From contig NWUY0300005865.1 of assembly GCA_004151065.3 (NCBI GenBank), positions 85,028 through 102,505 on the forward strand: a DNA stretch of 17,478 bases, written 5' to 3'. The translations under genes and the position numbers were made by a program. The notes below the pieces were generated by a model. The model was not told where the DNA came from. It did not search any database and was given only the letters and a program-made list of their open reading frames with translations. Shown here one piece after another: positions 8,924 through 17,420 of this stretch (the first letter of the stretch is position 1; every line of letters starts with the position of its first letter). This stretch comes from Larix sibirica. Taxonomy: Eukaryota > Streptophyta > Pinopsida > Pinales > Pinaceae.

Positions 8924-10418
8924 TGTAATGTCACCAACTCGAATCAAGGGAAACAAGTTCGAATTTGGGCATGGAAAACCCCCTAGGTTTTGAACCTTTC
9001 CAAACACTTCCTAATCAGCTCAAATTTTTCCAAATAGATCCAACTCAACTCAAACACACCCAAATCAATCCAAATAACTCACTAATATACTTCAAGTAAC
9101 TTTTATGAAAGCTTCACACACAAAACATGTGATTGTACAACCACAATTGCATATCTACACATAGATCAACCATCAACTCCAATATTTGAACACATCATGG
9201 GAAAATCACTGTGAATATTTATTATTAAATGGATGAAACTGCAAGTACAGCGATGGATTCTATAGAATCTACAACTACATAGATAATTTTTCTACAGAAA
9301 GAGGAGATATGGCTGACATAAATCAGCAGAGAAAAGGAGGGTAAAATACTGCTCCAAATGAGAGATCTGCTCCAATTAGTGCAACCTCCACATGTAGAAT
9401 TCAACCCCAAATTGAAGATATGAATTCCCCAATGAGCACTCTATGAGGTATGAGTGAAACACATCAAAACCAATATCCTTCAAGAGGTTTGGACAACGCG
9501 TGCCTTGCCCTCCTCAACCAGAAACTACCACAACACAAACTGCAATCTGGAAAACACCCATAAAATAAAATTGCTAAAAGTTGAAACACTGAGACACCAA
9601 CATGAACTTGAGCCTGTAAATGAACATGGATATTTTCTTTTTAAATTAATCTCTTTAGATAAATCAATGTGTCTTCTCCTTTCTACGAGCGAAGGTGGAA
9701 TTTTTCACCACCGAAACTAGTCACAATCCAAGGGGCATATCTCCCAAAGCTAAAAAGCTCAATAGCTCTCCAATTCGAAATTCAAAATGATCAAAAATCC
9801 CTCTCGTGTGTCCTAATCTTTATTTTATAATTTATTCCTCGTCCTTATATAATATTCTCGAATTTTCTCTCAACATTAATTAAAAATACAATTTTAGGAG
9901 AGAATAATTCCCTCCATATGCTAGTTTTGGCCTAGTGGGGAGTTACAATGAGATTTATCATGCTTGGAATGTCCACCATCCACAAATTATACCTCCTTGT
10001 ATATTCGTGGTCATTTGGGAGTTACATTTGTCATTTGGATTCTCACCCACATTGGATTCTCCTCTGACTAGTGTGCCTTCCTTGGCTATTTTTAGCCCAC
10101 AAGAGTTACAACTCATGAGATGCCTTCATGATGAGAATCCTTCCACCATGGATGGGATTTACACTTCATGGGGGAACCACTTATCCTCTTATGTGCTTTC
10201 CTTGTATGATTTGGACCATTTTCCATCTCATTTACGGATATTTGGCCATATTATTACAAAATTTGTGACCCACATCACCGCTTCTAATTTTTAAATTTAA
10301 TTTACAAAGTGACTATAGGCCAAGTAATTCCCTAGTCAATTTGATTTCCGCTTGAACCTATGGGAATTATATAGGTTAGTGGAATGACCCATGGAGGAAT
10401 CATGGAGGGGACATTACA
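8924..10418 (-). repeat. 5' LTR of the gypsy element (about 1.5 kb)
   Basis: The inner end is set by the primer-binding site (minus reads ...GACATTACA then A then TGGTATC). The outer end is placed at 10418 because the plus strand there reads GGGGACATTACA, giving perfect 8-bp terminal inverted repeats TGTAATGT/ACATTACA and a start TGTAATGTCCCC typical of plant gypsy LTRs. The interior carries a TATA box near 9848 and AATAAA-like signals just downstream. The open frame at 9935-10294 on the plus strand lies inside U3 and is almost certainly chance. The outer boundary cannot be confirmed because the 3' LTR is missing. Confidence 0.65.
9845..9851 (-). promoter_or_regulatory. TATA box in the gypsy LTR
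   Basis: The minus strand reads TATTATATAAGGACGAGG, a typical LTR core promoter, about 570 bp from the outer LTR end. AATAAA-type motifs follow 10 to 30 bases downstream, as expected for overlap of the U3/R promoter and polyadenylation signals. Confidence 0.5.
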
Positions 10419-11121
10419 TGAAATTAGGCCATTAATCTAATGGGTTTTTCCATCTCAAACATGAAATAGTCTAATTGGGCCTCTTTATTGGGTTAAACTC
10501 TTATTGTTTATATAAGGAATTTTTGGGTATCTGTTATATTATTTGCATGTGGGTTTCATCACCTTACAATCCCTATTTATTTGTTGGCTTGGGGGGAGGG
10601 TTAGTTATCCCACCTGCCCTTCGCCACTTTGCAGAGTAGATTTTAGTGAGGGGACTTAGCCCTGAACCGTGGGTTTCAGGGAAACTCCTTGAGATTTTTT
10701 TTGACCTATTTTTTAAGGGATTGGGGTCTTAATCTAATCTGGGTTAATAGATTAGGGTTCTGGATGTTGCAGAATACCTAAATATTGTATTGTGAATGGT
10801 TAAGAAAAAACACAATGAGAAAAGATAAAGGAGCGGCTCTATGTTTTGTTGGTGTTTTCAGTTAATTGTTTCCAGGATAAATCTCCGTGTATTGTGTGTG
10901 TGCCATTATTCATTTTTTGTTTTAATTAAGAATATGTATTCATTGTTTATGTTCACAGGTTTAAAAATTACATTTGGAATCAAATCTCAATTATTGGCTT
11001 CAAGGGGGCACCTTTGTTGTTGAGGGTTCAACTCCTTTGATAGAACATGTTTATCTTGGGTGATGTGATAAACATGGGTTCAATGGGAGCTTTGCAATTC
11101 TGATTCCTATGTTCAAAGAGA
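10419..11121 (+). other. LTR-like or leader sequence, no protein
   Basis: No reading frame of note. The stretch has an LTR flavour on the plus strand: a TATA box TATATAA at 10509-10515 in TTTATATAAGGAA, a G-rich tract near 10590, and low-complexity T-runs near 10695. It lies between the outer end of the gypsy LTR and the start of the copia gag, so part of it may be the degraded 5' LTR and leader of the copia element. No convincing primer-binding site is found before 11122. Confidence 0.35.
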
Positions 11122-11807
11122 ATGACAAGTAGTTCCAAAATCAAGATTAAGAATTTTAATGGTTAGAACTTTGAGCTATGGAAGCTCAAGATGGAAGATC
11201 TTGTAGATCAAGAACAATGGATTGTTGTGGATCCATGAACACAACTTACTGGATCGACAAAAGAAGATCAGGTTAAACTGGAAAGAAGGGCGATGTGTAC
11301 AATTTGAATTTTCCTATAATAGATTCAATGTTATTGAATGTATATGGAGAAGAAAATGCATTGAATCTATGCAATTAGCTAGGTAGTTTGTATTAATCAA
11401 AGTCCTTAGCAAACAAATAGTTTCTTCAAAAGAATTTGTATCACCTTAGGATGGATGATAATGACTCAGTGACAGATCATCTAAATTTCTACAATACTAC
11501 GGTAAGTCAACTTACCTTTGTTAATATAAAGATGGAGGAATAGGATAAATGCATTACCTTGTTATGTCCTTTGCTCGATTCCCAATATAATTTGGTTGTA
11601 GCAACAAGTAGTGCTAATAAATCCACTTTAAAGTTTGAGGAAATAGTGGTATCATTTCTATCAAAGGAAATGAGGAAAAAAACCATGCATATTCAGAGCA
11701 TGGATGCTTTGTTCGTGAGAGATCATCCCCAATATAGAAATAGAAATAAGGCTTCAGGGGGAAGGTATAAATATAAGGGTAGATCTAAACCTCTCAAAAA
11801 ACTTTGA
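11122..11807 (+). pseudogene. gag: Ty1/copia gag (UBN2-type), frameshifted
   Basis: It starts MTSSSKIKIKNFNG, then a stop where the family usually has Gln, then NFELWKLKMEDLVDQEQW, the start of the copia Gag domain. After a disrupted middle (stops and a frameshift around 11300-11420) it resumes with MDDNDSVTDHLNFYNT and, from 11559, LLDSQYNLVVATSSANKSTL, KFEEIVVSFLSKEMRKK and SMDALFVRDHPQYRNRNK, ending in a basic Gly/Lys/Arg linker (GGRYKYKGRSKP). Gag would form the virus-like particle and bind RNA. Confidence 0.8.
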
Positions 11808-11812
11808 GGAGA

Positions 11813-11854
11813 TGTTGGAAATGCGGTAAAGTTGGGAATTATAAGAAGGACTGA
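11813..11854 (+). pseudogene. Copia CCHC zinc knuckle, two ligands lost
   Basis: It reads CWKCGKVGNYKKD then TGA. The CX2CX4HX4C pattern keeps the first two Cys, but His is replaced by Asn and the last Cys position is a TGA stop. The knuckle is shifted in frame from the end of the gag block just before it. It can no longer bind zinc. Confidence 0.75.
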
Positions 11855-11977
11855 AGATATCAAAATTTTGATAAAGCAAAGAGATCTAATGATGCCCCTC
11901 CCATAGAGGTAAATAAATCCTCAAAAGGAGGGGATATGAACCTGGATTCTACAGGTACCCATTCAAATCGTGATATA

Positions 11978-12241
11978 TGGATAATTGAACCGGGTGCATA
12001 TTTTCAGATGACTCCTCATAGGGAGTAGTTTTGTGAATATAAAAAGCATAATGGAGGTGATTGTTTCTTAGCATATGAATTAAGAACCAAAATCATAGGA
12101 CATAGACAAGCTAATTTGTTTCTCAAGAATGGAATCCTTAGAAATATCCATGGGGTTTTACACATTCTAGATCTATCTATAAACTTGATATTCATAAGAA
12201 AGATGTCTGATGTAGGCATACATACTATATCAAAATAAACA
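11978..12241 (+). pseudogene. Copia aspartic protease, catalytic motif mutated
   Basis: WIIEPGAYFQMTPHRE sits where the family has W-[LI]-[IL]-DSGA-x-x-HMTP. The catalytic Asp is Glu and the following Ser is Pro, so it is inactive. Downstream text fits the domain: FCEYKKHNGGDCFLAYE, KNGILRNIHGVLHILDLSIN (compare LPGVLHIPxLARNL) and RKMSDVGIHT. A stop follows RE and another follows HTISK. Confidence 0.8.
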
Positions 12242-12469
12242 TGCAAAATGGTTCAAGGATCAATGGTCTTGATGAATGGATTTTAGAATGGAACCCTGTT
12301 CAACATGCTAGGAAACAAAATCACTAATGGGTGTAATAGTTCTGTTGTGCTTGAGGGTGGAAATAAACAAGAAAAAATCCCTATTGTCTCTAGAGGAAAG
12401 AGAATTCTATGACATCAAATATTGGGGCATATTGGAGAGGAATCCCTTATTTCATTAAATTTGGACTAA
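12242..12469 (+). pseudogene. Copia GAG_pre-integrase remnant
   Basis: The stretch contains KMVQGSMVLMNG and GTLFNMLGN, then GCNSSVVLEGG and HQILGHIGEESLISLNLD. The last matches the WHxRLGHxGExGL zinc-binding start of the pre-integrase domain, but its Trp has become a TGA stop. After 12469 similarity ends and no integrase core (DDE) follows. Confidence 0.7.
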
Positions 12470-12603
12470 TTCTAGCCCAAGGCCCTTCAAAAAAGGTAAA
12501 AAACAACCTTTCTACATTCCAAAAATAGGGTTTCCAAAATGCAACATACGATTTCAAACCTGCTAATATTGGGTTCCAAAACTTGACTCCTGGATTTGAA
12601 ATT
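12470..12603. other. Short spacer between copia remnant and minisatellite
   Basis: No gene is seen. Parts such as TTGGGTTCCAAAACTTGACTC may be very degenerate minisatellite units. Confidence 0.4.
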
Positions 12604-12860
12604 GACACTTTTGGAACTGGATTTTGCACTTTTTAAATCCGATATGACACTTTTGAAACTAGATTTTGCATTTTTGAAAGTTGAATTTGGCACTTTTGTA
12701 ATATGATTTTGCACTTTTGAAAACCGTTATTGGCACTTTCAGAGTTTGACTTTGTACTTTTTAAATATGATATTGACATTTTTAGAATATGAATTTGCAC
12801 TTTACAAACCCCAATTTTGCACTTATTAAATTAGTAATTGCATTTAACAAATATTATTCA
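12604..12860. repeat. Minisatellite of 21-22 bp units (about 12)
   Basis: Twelve consecutive units start with GCAC, GACAC, GGCAC or close variants and share the pattern (G)GCACTTTTnAAAnnnGATTTT. Examples are GACACTTTTGAAACTAGATT, GGCACTTTTGTAATATGATT and GCACTTTACAAACCCCAATT. Unit lengths alternate around 21 and 22 bp. In the first third the minus strand reads as a heptad peptide (KNAKSSF, KSVISDL, KSAKSSS, KSVNFKS). Units 7 to 12 appear again at 13463-13593 because of the duplicated block. Confidence 0.8.
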
Positions 12861-13461
12861 TAACTTTTAAAGTTGGGTACTCATTATTAACAAGCATTAT
12901 TAAATAATCAAACACAACTCAACATACAAAAATATGAATATCTTAATAACAATGTCACACATAGAAGATACTATCAAGAAAAAACTAAGTACTAGATTTT
13001 TTTTTTGAAAATGTTAATTTGTATTTATAAAAGGCTGAAAAAATTCACCAGAACAGTACAAAATTCCTCGAAAATAGTTCAAAGTTTCTTGAGCAATATC
13101 TTGAAAAGAAAAGGTCTTAGTTACAGTCATCCAAGAAGGAGCAAACGTATGACAAAAAACAAAATTCCGTAAGTTGCTATAGATTCTTACAAATTGTCCA
13201 ATGAGTAGCCTGCGAAAAAAGTTCATAAAGATAAACTAAATGCTAGTATCACTGTCTGAAACCCGAACATCATAAGGATCTTCTTCTTCATTTTTAGAAC
13301 TATGCTAAGCATATTCATATTTTGCATCTTCTTCATGAATGACATCATCATAATCACAATCCTCGTCCATAGTTTCCTCAACATCTTCATCCTGGGGGTC
13401 ACTAGAGTCTTCCTCTGTTTCATCACTGTCGATAGTCTAGTTTCCTTGGCTATTTCCAGCT
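12730..13461. repeat. 732-bp exact duplicate block, first copy
   Basis: Apparently identical, base for base, to 13463-14194 wherever I compared it, and separated from it only by the single N at 13462. The block begins TTGGCACTTTCAGAG and ends GGCTATTTCCAGCT. It contains the last minisatellite units, the LINE poly(A) end and 3' UTR, and part of the LINE acidic tail. The most likely cause is two contigs overlapping by 732 bp that were abutted with one N instead of merged. Confidence 0.95.
12861..12996. other. AT-rich flank of the LINE poly(A) end
   Basis: No gene. It lies between the minisatellite and the LINE tail and is repeated at 13594-13729. A clear target-site duplication matching the other LINE end was not found. 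Confidence 0.5.
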
Positions 13462-13462
13462 N

Positions 13463-14194
13463 TTGGCACTTTCAGAGTTTGACTTTGTACTTTTTAAATA
13501 TGATATTGACATTTTTAGAATATGAATTTGCACTTTACAAACCCCAATTTTGCACTTATTAAATTAGTAATTGCATTTAACAAATATTATTCATAACTTT
13601 TAAAGTTGGGTACTCATTATTAACAAGCATTATTAAATAATCAAACACAACTCAACATACAAAAATATGAATATCTTAATAACAATGTCACACATAGAAG
13701 ATACTATCAAGAAAAAACTAAGTACTAGATTTTTTTTTTGAAAATGTTAATTTGTATTTATAAAAGGCTGAAAAAATTCACCAGAACAGTACAAAATTCC
13801 TCGAAAATAGTTCAAAGTTTCTTGAGCAATATCTTGAAAAGAAAAGGTCTTAGTTACAGTCATCCAAGAAGGAGCAAACGTATGACAAAAAACAAAATTC
13901 CGTAAGTTGCTATAGATTCTTACAAATTGTCCAATGAGTAGCCTGCGAAAAAAGTTCATAAAGATAAACTAAATGCTAGTATCACTGTCTGAAACCCGAA
14001 CATCATAAGGATCTTCTTCTTCATTTTTAGAACTATGCTAAGCATATTCATATTTTGCATCTTCTTCATGAATGACATCATCATAATCACAATCCTCGTC
14101 CATAGTTTCCTCAACATCTTCATCCTGGGGGTCACTAGAGTCTTCCTCTGTTTCATCACTGTCGATAGTCTAGTTTCCTTGGCTATTTCCAGCT
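13463..14194. repeat. 732-bp exact duplicate block, second copy
   Basis: Second copy of 12730-13461, starting right after the N at 13462. Here the sequence runs on uninterrupted into the LINE coding tail (CTCTCCTATGAACTGG from 14195), whereas the first copy runs uninterrupted out into the minisatellite on the left. Together they behave as the two sides of one unmerged overlap. Confidence 0.95.
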
Positions 14195-14838
14195 CTCTCC
14201 TATGAACTGGAGATAATTTGAACCAGCTGTAGAATAGAGAGACAATCGACAAGTTTATCATCTAAATTTTTTCCAATCTTAGAATTTCTCCCAAGAATAA
14301 GATCCTTGTGCTTGGTTACAGTCTTCGAAATCACTTTAACTTGCTCATCACATGCATGAACAAAACCTTTGACATCAAATAAATGTGAATCCATCCCAAA
14401 AGTGAAGCTTGATATTTTTTGAGAGGTTTCTTCAATTTGATCCAAATGACCATCCAAAATAGGCACATGAATGGTTACCCAATGAACAACAAATATTAAG
14501 CCTTCCATTTGGTCCTTAAAAAACCTCAAATGGCGTCGGATGCCATGGACACTGGATTGGGCATCACTAATTCTCTCAGCAAGATCCTCTATCTTCTGTT
14601 CAATATCCATAATAACAATGTAGTTCCAAATCACTTCAAGACTTCCAATTCCAACACAAATTCGACCACTAGAGTTACCTAACAAAAACTTCAAAATGCG
14701 GAAACCACCGCCAAGATTAATAGAATGCTCTACCCAATCCCAAACTGCCTCTGAGAGAATAGGATTTCTACCATCTTAGGTAAGACTATCAATTCCAATA
14801 CAAACTCAACCACTGAAGTTGTTGAACAGAGACTTCAA
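13969..14838 (-). pseudogene. LINE C-terminal region: repeat, coiled coil, acidic tail
   Basis: A single minus-strand frame with a few stops. It starts in the 48-codon repeat, then FRILKFLLGNSSGRICVGIG, then from about 14606 a predicted coiled coil (MDIEQKIEDLAERISDAQSS...) with regular hydrophobic spacing, and KVISKTVTKHKDLILG near 14300. After a TAG at about 14203 the same frame runs on as an acidic tail: DSDETEEDSSDPQDEDVEET, then MDEDCDYDDVIHEEDAKYEY, a TAG, then NEEEDPYDVRVSDSDTSI and the final stop at 13969. No known domain is recognised. The acidic part can only be seen by reading through the stops. Confidence 0.5.
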
Positions 14839-14909
14839 AGGAAACCACTACTAAGATTTACATAATTCTTTGTCCAGTCCCAAATCGGCCGTAAAAGAAC
14901 ATGATTTCC
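14641..14909 (-). repeat. In-frame 48-codon tandem duplication
   Basis: Two units of about 129 bp, at 14641-14769 and 14785-14909, offset by 144 bp on one side and 140 on the other because the upstream unit has a 4-bp deletion. The peptides match: GNHVLLRPIWDWTKNYVNLSSGF against RNPILSEAVWDWVEHSINLGGGF, then LKSLFNNFSG and VCIGIDSL against LKFLLGNSSG and ICVGIGSL. The 4-bp loss causes the frameshift between the two parts of the LINE tail. Confidence 0.75.
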
Positions 14910-15284
14910 ACTAGCCCAACATAGGAGCAAAATGGACACTTATTCCCTATCATTAAATAAATCCGAAGGAATAGTCCACTCAACCCATCCAAAGAACAGA
15001 TTTCCTAGAGATGAATTAGAATCTATTGATTCCCCCGAAACCCTAGTATCCTAGACCTGCCACATAAAGGAAAGAGCATAGCCCAGATAATTCAAATTGT
15101 AAATTACCTGAAATTGAGAGTCCTTGTTGATAAAAAGTGATAGTATAGGAATCCTATCCCCTTGAGCATAGGAGAAGGCATGAATATTCTTTGAATTCCA
15201 CAACACCATTATAGAGATTAAATCCGCACATGGTCTACTACCTCCAGCACAATGAATAGAGAAATAAGACCCAATGCAACTCAT
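14840..15284 (-). pseudogene. LINE region between RNase H and the coiled coil
   Basis: One frame holds MSCIGSYFSIHCAGGSRPCA, LISIMVLWNSKNIHAFSYAQ and LNYLGYALSFMWQV, a TAG at 15051, then DTRVSGESIDSNSSLGNLFF, GWVEWTIPSDLFNDRE, a TAA, and VSILLLCWASGNHVLLRPIW. The stop-interrupted frame keeps a protein-like composition on both sides of each stop, which suggests former coding. I recognise no domain. A stretch upstream (about 15440-15340, LDKWIFVGVRVFEPSWPRFF) may belong to the same tail in another frame. Confidence 0.4.
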
Positions 15285-15560
15285 TGAGTGTTGTAACTAA
15301 TGCTCCCCTGAACATAAAACCTTCCAACACTACCTACCTTCAAATTCCAAGGGAAAAGTCCCAAAATTACTAAAGAACCGTGGCCAAGAAGGTTCAAACA
15401 CCCGGACACCAACAAATATCCACTTGTCCAAATGCATTAAATAAAACACACTTTCAAACTATAGCCAAATAAAGAAGTTAATGCGTGACGGGACTTGAAA
15501 CTTTGAATAGAAGTTTAGGCCAAATGCAAAACAACTAGGGGAGCCAACGTGATATAATTT

Positions 15561-15905
15561 GGCCCCCATTTTTCTTTAAACCCCCAAAAGGAAATTCCAA
15601 GGCTTCCCTAGTGAGTTTTTCTATGACAACATTATGTTCTCCCCGTACATGATAGAACTAAGCATTCAAAACTTGAAGAACAATACCACGAATGCGCTTA
15701 TGAAACCTACTTGTTATTTGATCCATAATCTCTTGGTGACATCTAGATTGGGAAATGATAAGGAGAGATTCTTATATCACCACTAGCAATCAAATTCCTA
15801 AATTTATAGATTCTTTCAATCCTATATAAATAGCGTATCGTTCTTCTTGATTATTGGAGCTTATTCCTAGACCACACGTGAAATTTTAAATAATAGCTCC
15901 CCCGG
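15561..15905 (-). pseudogene. LINE RNase H (RVT_3-like), catalytic residues lost
   Basis: The frame reads GGAII, a stop, NFTCGLGISSNNQEERYAIY, IGLKESINLGI, a stop, LLVVI, a stop, ESLLIISQS, then QITSRFHKRIRGIVLQVLNA, a stop, and FYHVRGEHNVVIEKLTREAL. This follows the plant RNase H pattern GxGxxSNNxAExxAlxxGLxxA, GDSxLvi and HvxRExNxxADxLAxxA. The Glu of the AE motif remains (QEERYA), but the Asp of GDS is replaced (stop then Glu), and the last Asp is Glu (VIEKL). The start of the domain (the DGA strand) is missing, so the element is truncated here. Confidence 0.7.
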
Positions 15906-15948
15906 GGTTAAAAATAACCCCCCTTCACCTGCCTCCTCCTAAAAATAA

Positions 15949-16417
15949 TTATAATATTAGATAAATTAGTTTCATGTTTTTTACAATAAATATGACATCA
16001 TTAACACCATTCAAGCATGGCTAAAAATTCCACGATCTATCTAACAAGTATATGTCATTCACATCATCAGAATCACAACCTTTTGTAATTACATAGTTCC
16101 CTTCATCATTACAAACATGTTTTTCTTTCAAATCATCTACAAGCACTGCCTTTCTAGCATCATAGGAAACCTTTAAGATATAAAAAAACTTGATTAAAAG
16201 GTTCTAGATATTCATTTGGATTCCCAACTCCAAAATATCCCTTTCTTAGTATGATGTCACAATCATCTTGTGTTAGTATGACTTTAAATTGCTCCCTTTT
16301 CCATCCCGTTTTTCCAAACAAATCTAGAAAAAAATTCACATTTTTCTCTTGTGCAAATGTCCATAAACCAACCTAAAAAATAATAAGGCATTGTTCAAAG
16401 AATTCTCTAAACCCTTG
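15949..16417 (-). pseudogene. FCP1/NIF-type phosphatase domain fragment, frameshifted
   Basis: Minus-strand pieces 16417-16171 and 16170-15949 in two frames. The first reads QGFREFFEQC, a stop, VGLWTFAQEKNVNFFLDLFG, WKREQFKVILTQDDCD and FGVGNPNEYLEPFNQVFLYL. The second reads SYDARKAVLVDDLKEKHVCN, DEGNYVITKGCDSDDVNDIY, a stop after WNF, then PCLNGVNDVIFIVKNMK. This follows the FCP1 homology (NLI-interacting factor) fold: RPGLREFL..C, VGVWTS...KN, the D..C strand, the pair of YD...LLVDD, N...I and a final PYLEGL...V...VK. The DxDxT nucleophile strand would lie upstream and is not found. Assignment is by motif only. Confidence 0.5.
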
Positions 16418-16793
16418 ATGTTAAAATAAATCTTTGCACTTATATTGATGTTTGGATTTCTTAACAATGACATGTTTTGTAATGATTTTTTTTATGAATT
16501 GCATGTAAGAAGGATCCATTCATATTGAATATAATTAGTTGTTTATTTAATAATCTTGTCTATTCACGCAAAAAATGCAACACAATCCAATTAATATTCC
16601 TATTTCTACATTGCAAACTTATGAAATATTTTTTTTACCAATATGATATGAATTTTTCAAACACACATCACTTAAATAATTCCATTCATATTTTTTTCTT
16701 TCCAGAACCCAATTTTAATAAAACAAATACAAGTTTTTTATAACAATTCTTCTCACTATTTTCATATAACTTTGAATTTTTTTAACTAATGCA
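16418..16793. other. AT-rich spacer between the two FCP1-like fragments
   Basis: No coding resemblance on either strand. The 72-codon plus-strand frame at 16525-16743 is Asn/Phe-rich and probably chance. Confidence 0.5.
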
Positions 16794-17273
16794 TCATGTT
16801 TTGATGAGGCCAAGGTGATTCAAAAGTGAACATAACATTGTTTTTATATTTCTATCTCTTTCATCTGAACCATCAAATGCCCAACTTGATGGCATTTTCG
16901 AACATTTCTCCTTACTATTGTCTTCTGAATGATATTGACATTCATCTACAAACAAGATGTTTGATTTTTCACTGCTATCTCCATACTGGATAAGTACATC
17001 TTTAAAAGTTTTTTTTTAAATATGTAGTACTCGACCAATATTTGCATACATAGGTGACCAATATATAGTATGTATACATTGCTCATGGCCCAAAATAAAT
17101 AAGAACTTTTCATCTTTCAACCATTCAAATTCACGCTTGAAGTTTCTTATTTCTGTGCAATCTAAATAAGTAAACCACAGAGTAAGGTCAAAATGTTCTT
17201 GTGAAACATTGATAATATCATGAGTAAACATTCTTGCATAATAATGGTAATAGTCATAGGTTGTTTGTAGCAT
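16794..17273 (-). pseudogene. Second FCP1/NIF-like domain fragment, one in-frame stop
   Basis: A 160-codon minus-strand frame with one internal TAA (17016-17018). It reads YYHYYARMFTHDIINVSQEH, FDLTLWFTYLDC, FLFILGHEQCIHTI, the TAA, then KTFKDVLIQYGDSSEKSNIL, FVDECQYHSEDN and WAFDGSDERDR. The order fits FCP1 homology domains: FDV.LW.S, LLFVWDQ.QCT, K.F.DVW.....Y...NTLLVDD. The Asp of FVDE is kept, but the pair DD has become DE. The run of nine A at the TAA may be an indel site. It ends with TGA at 16794. It is clearly diverged from the fragment at 15949-16417. Family assignment is tentative. Confidence 0.45.
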
Positions 17274-17420
17274 GGCCTTTTTCTAGTAAACACTCAAACT
17301 CCAAACATAAATCCCTCTACTCCCAATACCAATAATTTCTTTTGAGTTGATGTTTAAATTGCATACAAAAACCATAACAAAAAATATAACTACAACAAGA
17401 TAATAAATAAGTAATTAAAA
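17274..17420. other. AT-rich stretch, nothing recognised
   Basis: It lies upstream (minus sense) of the second FCP1-like fragment. The DxDx(T/V) catalytic strand expected there was not found. Confidence 0.5.

Larger units (their letters stand above)
6073..10418 (-). mobile_element. Truncated Ty3/gypsy LTR retrotransposon
   Basis: In minus-strand order it holds a 5' LTR (10418-8924), a tRNA-iMet primer-binding site (8922-8911), gag (8874 to about 7555), retropepsin (about 7385-7131) and reverse transcriptase (about 6800-6073). RNase H, integrase and the 3' LTR are absent, because the RT ends abruptly at the N at 6073. The domain order gag-PR-RT and the residues in the RT assign it to Ty3/gypsy (Metaviridae). 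Gag sits in one frame and PR-RT in another, with in-frame stops in both, so it is a dead copy. Sequence left of 6073 does not continue the element on either strand. Confidence 0.9.
11122..12469 (+). mobile_element. Decayed Ty1/copia fragment (gag to GAG_pre-integrase)
   Basis: Plus-strand domain order is gag (from ATG at 11122), CCHC zinc knuckle (11813), aspartic protease (11978) and GAG_pre-integrase (to about 12469). This is the Ty1/copia order of the TNT 1-94 type. Integrase, RT and RNase H are missing. Several frameshifts and stops break it. It is in opposite orientation to the gypsy element next door. Confidence 0.85.
12997..15905 (-). mobile_element. 5'-truncated LINE (RNase H to poly(A))
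   Basis: On the minus strand this runs from a decayed RNase H domain (15905-15561) through a long coding tail (to 13969) into a 3' UTR and an A-run (T-run on plus at 13730-13739 and, in the duplicated block, at 12997-13006). RNase H near the 3' end, 5' truncation inside that domain and a poly(A) tail are typical of a plant non-LTR retrotransposon. If the 732-bp duplication is an artefact, the real element is about 733 bp shorter than these coordinates suggest. Confidence 0.7.

Noticed and set aside
9935-10294. 119-codon plus-strand open frame
   Set aside because: It lies wholly within the U3 of the gypsy LTR on the opposite strand and has no family resemblance.
13014-13226. 70-codon minus-strand frame, repeated at 13747-13959
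   Set aside because: It falls in the LINE 3' UTR and is duplicated only because of the 732-bp block.
13956-14261. Met/Lys-rich minus-strand frame (MKQRKTLVTPRMKMLRKLW)
   Set aside because: It is the shifted-frame shadow of the acidic tail. The strongly acidic frame fits the upstream coding frame, this one does not.
12997-15905. Target-site duplication for the LINE
   Set aside because: I compared the flanks of the poly(T) run and of the 5' truncation near 15905 and found no convincing matching pair.
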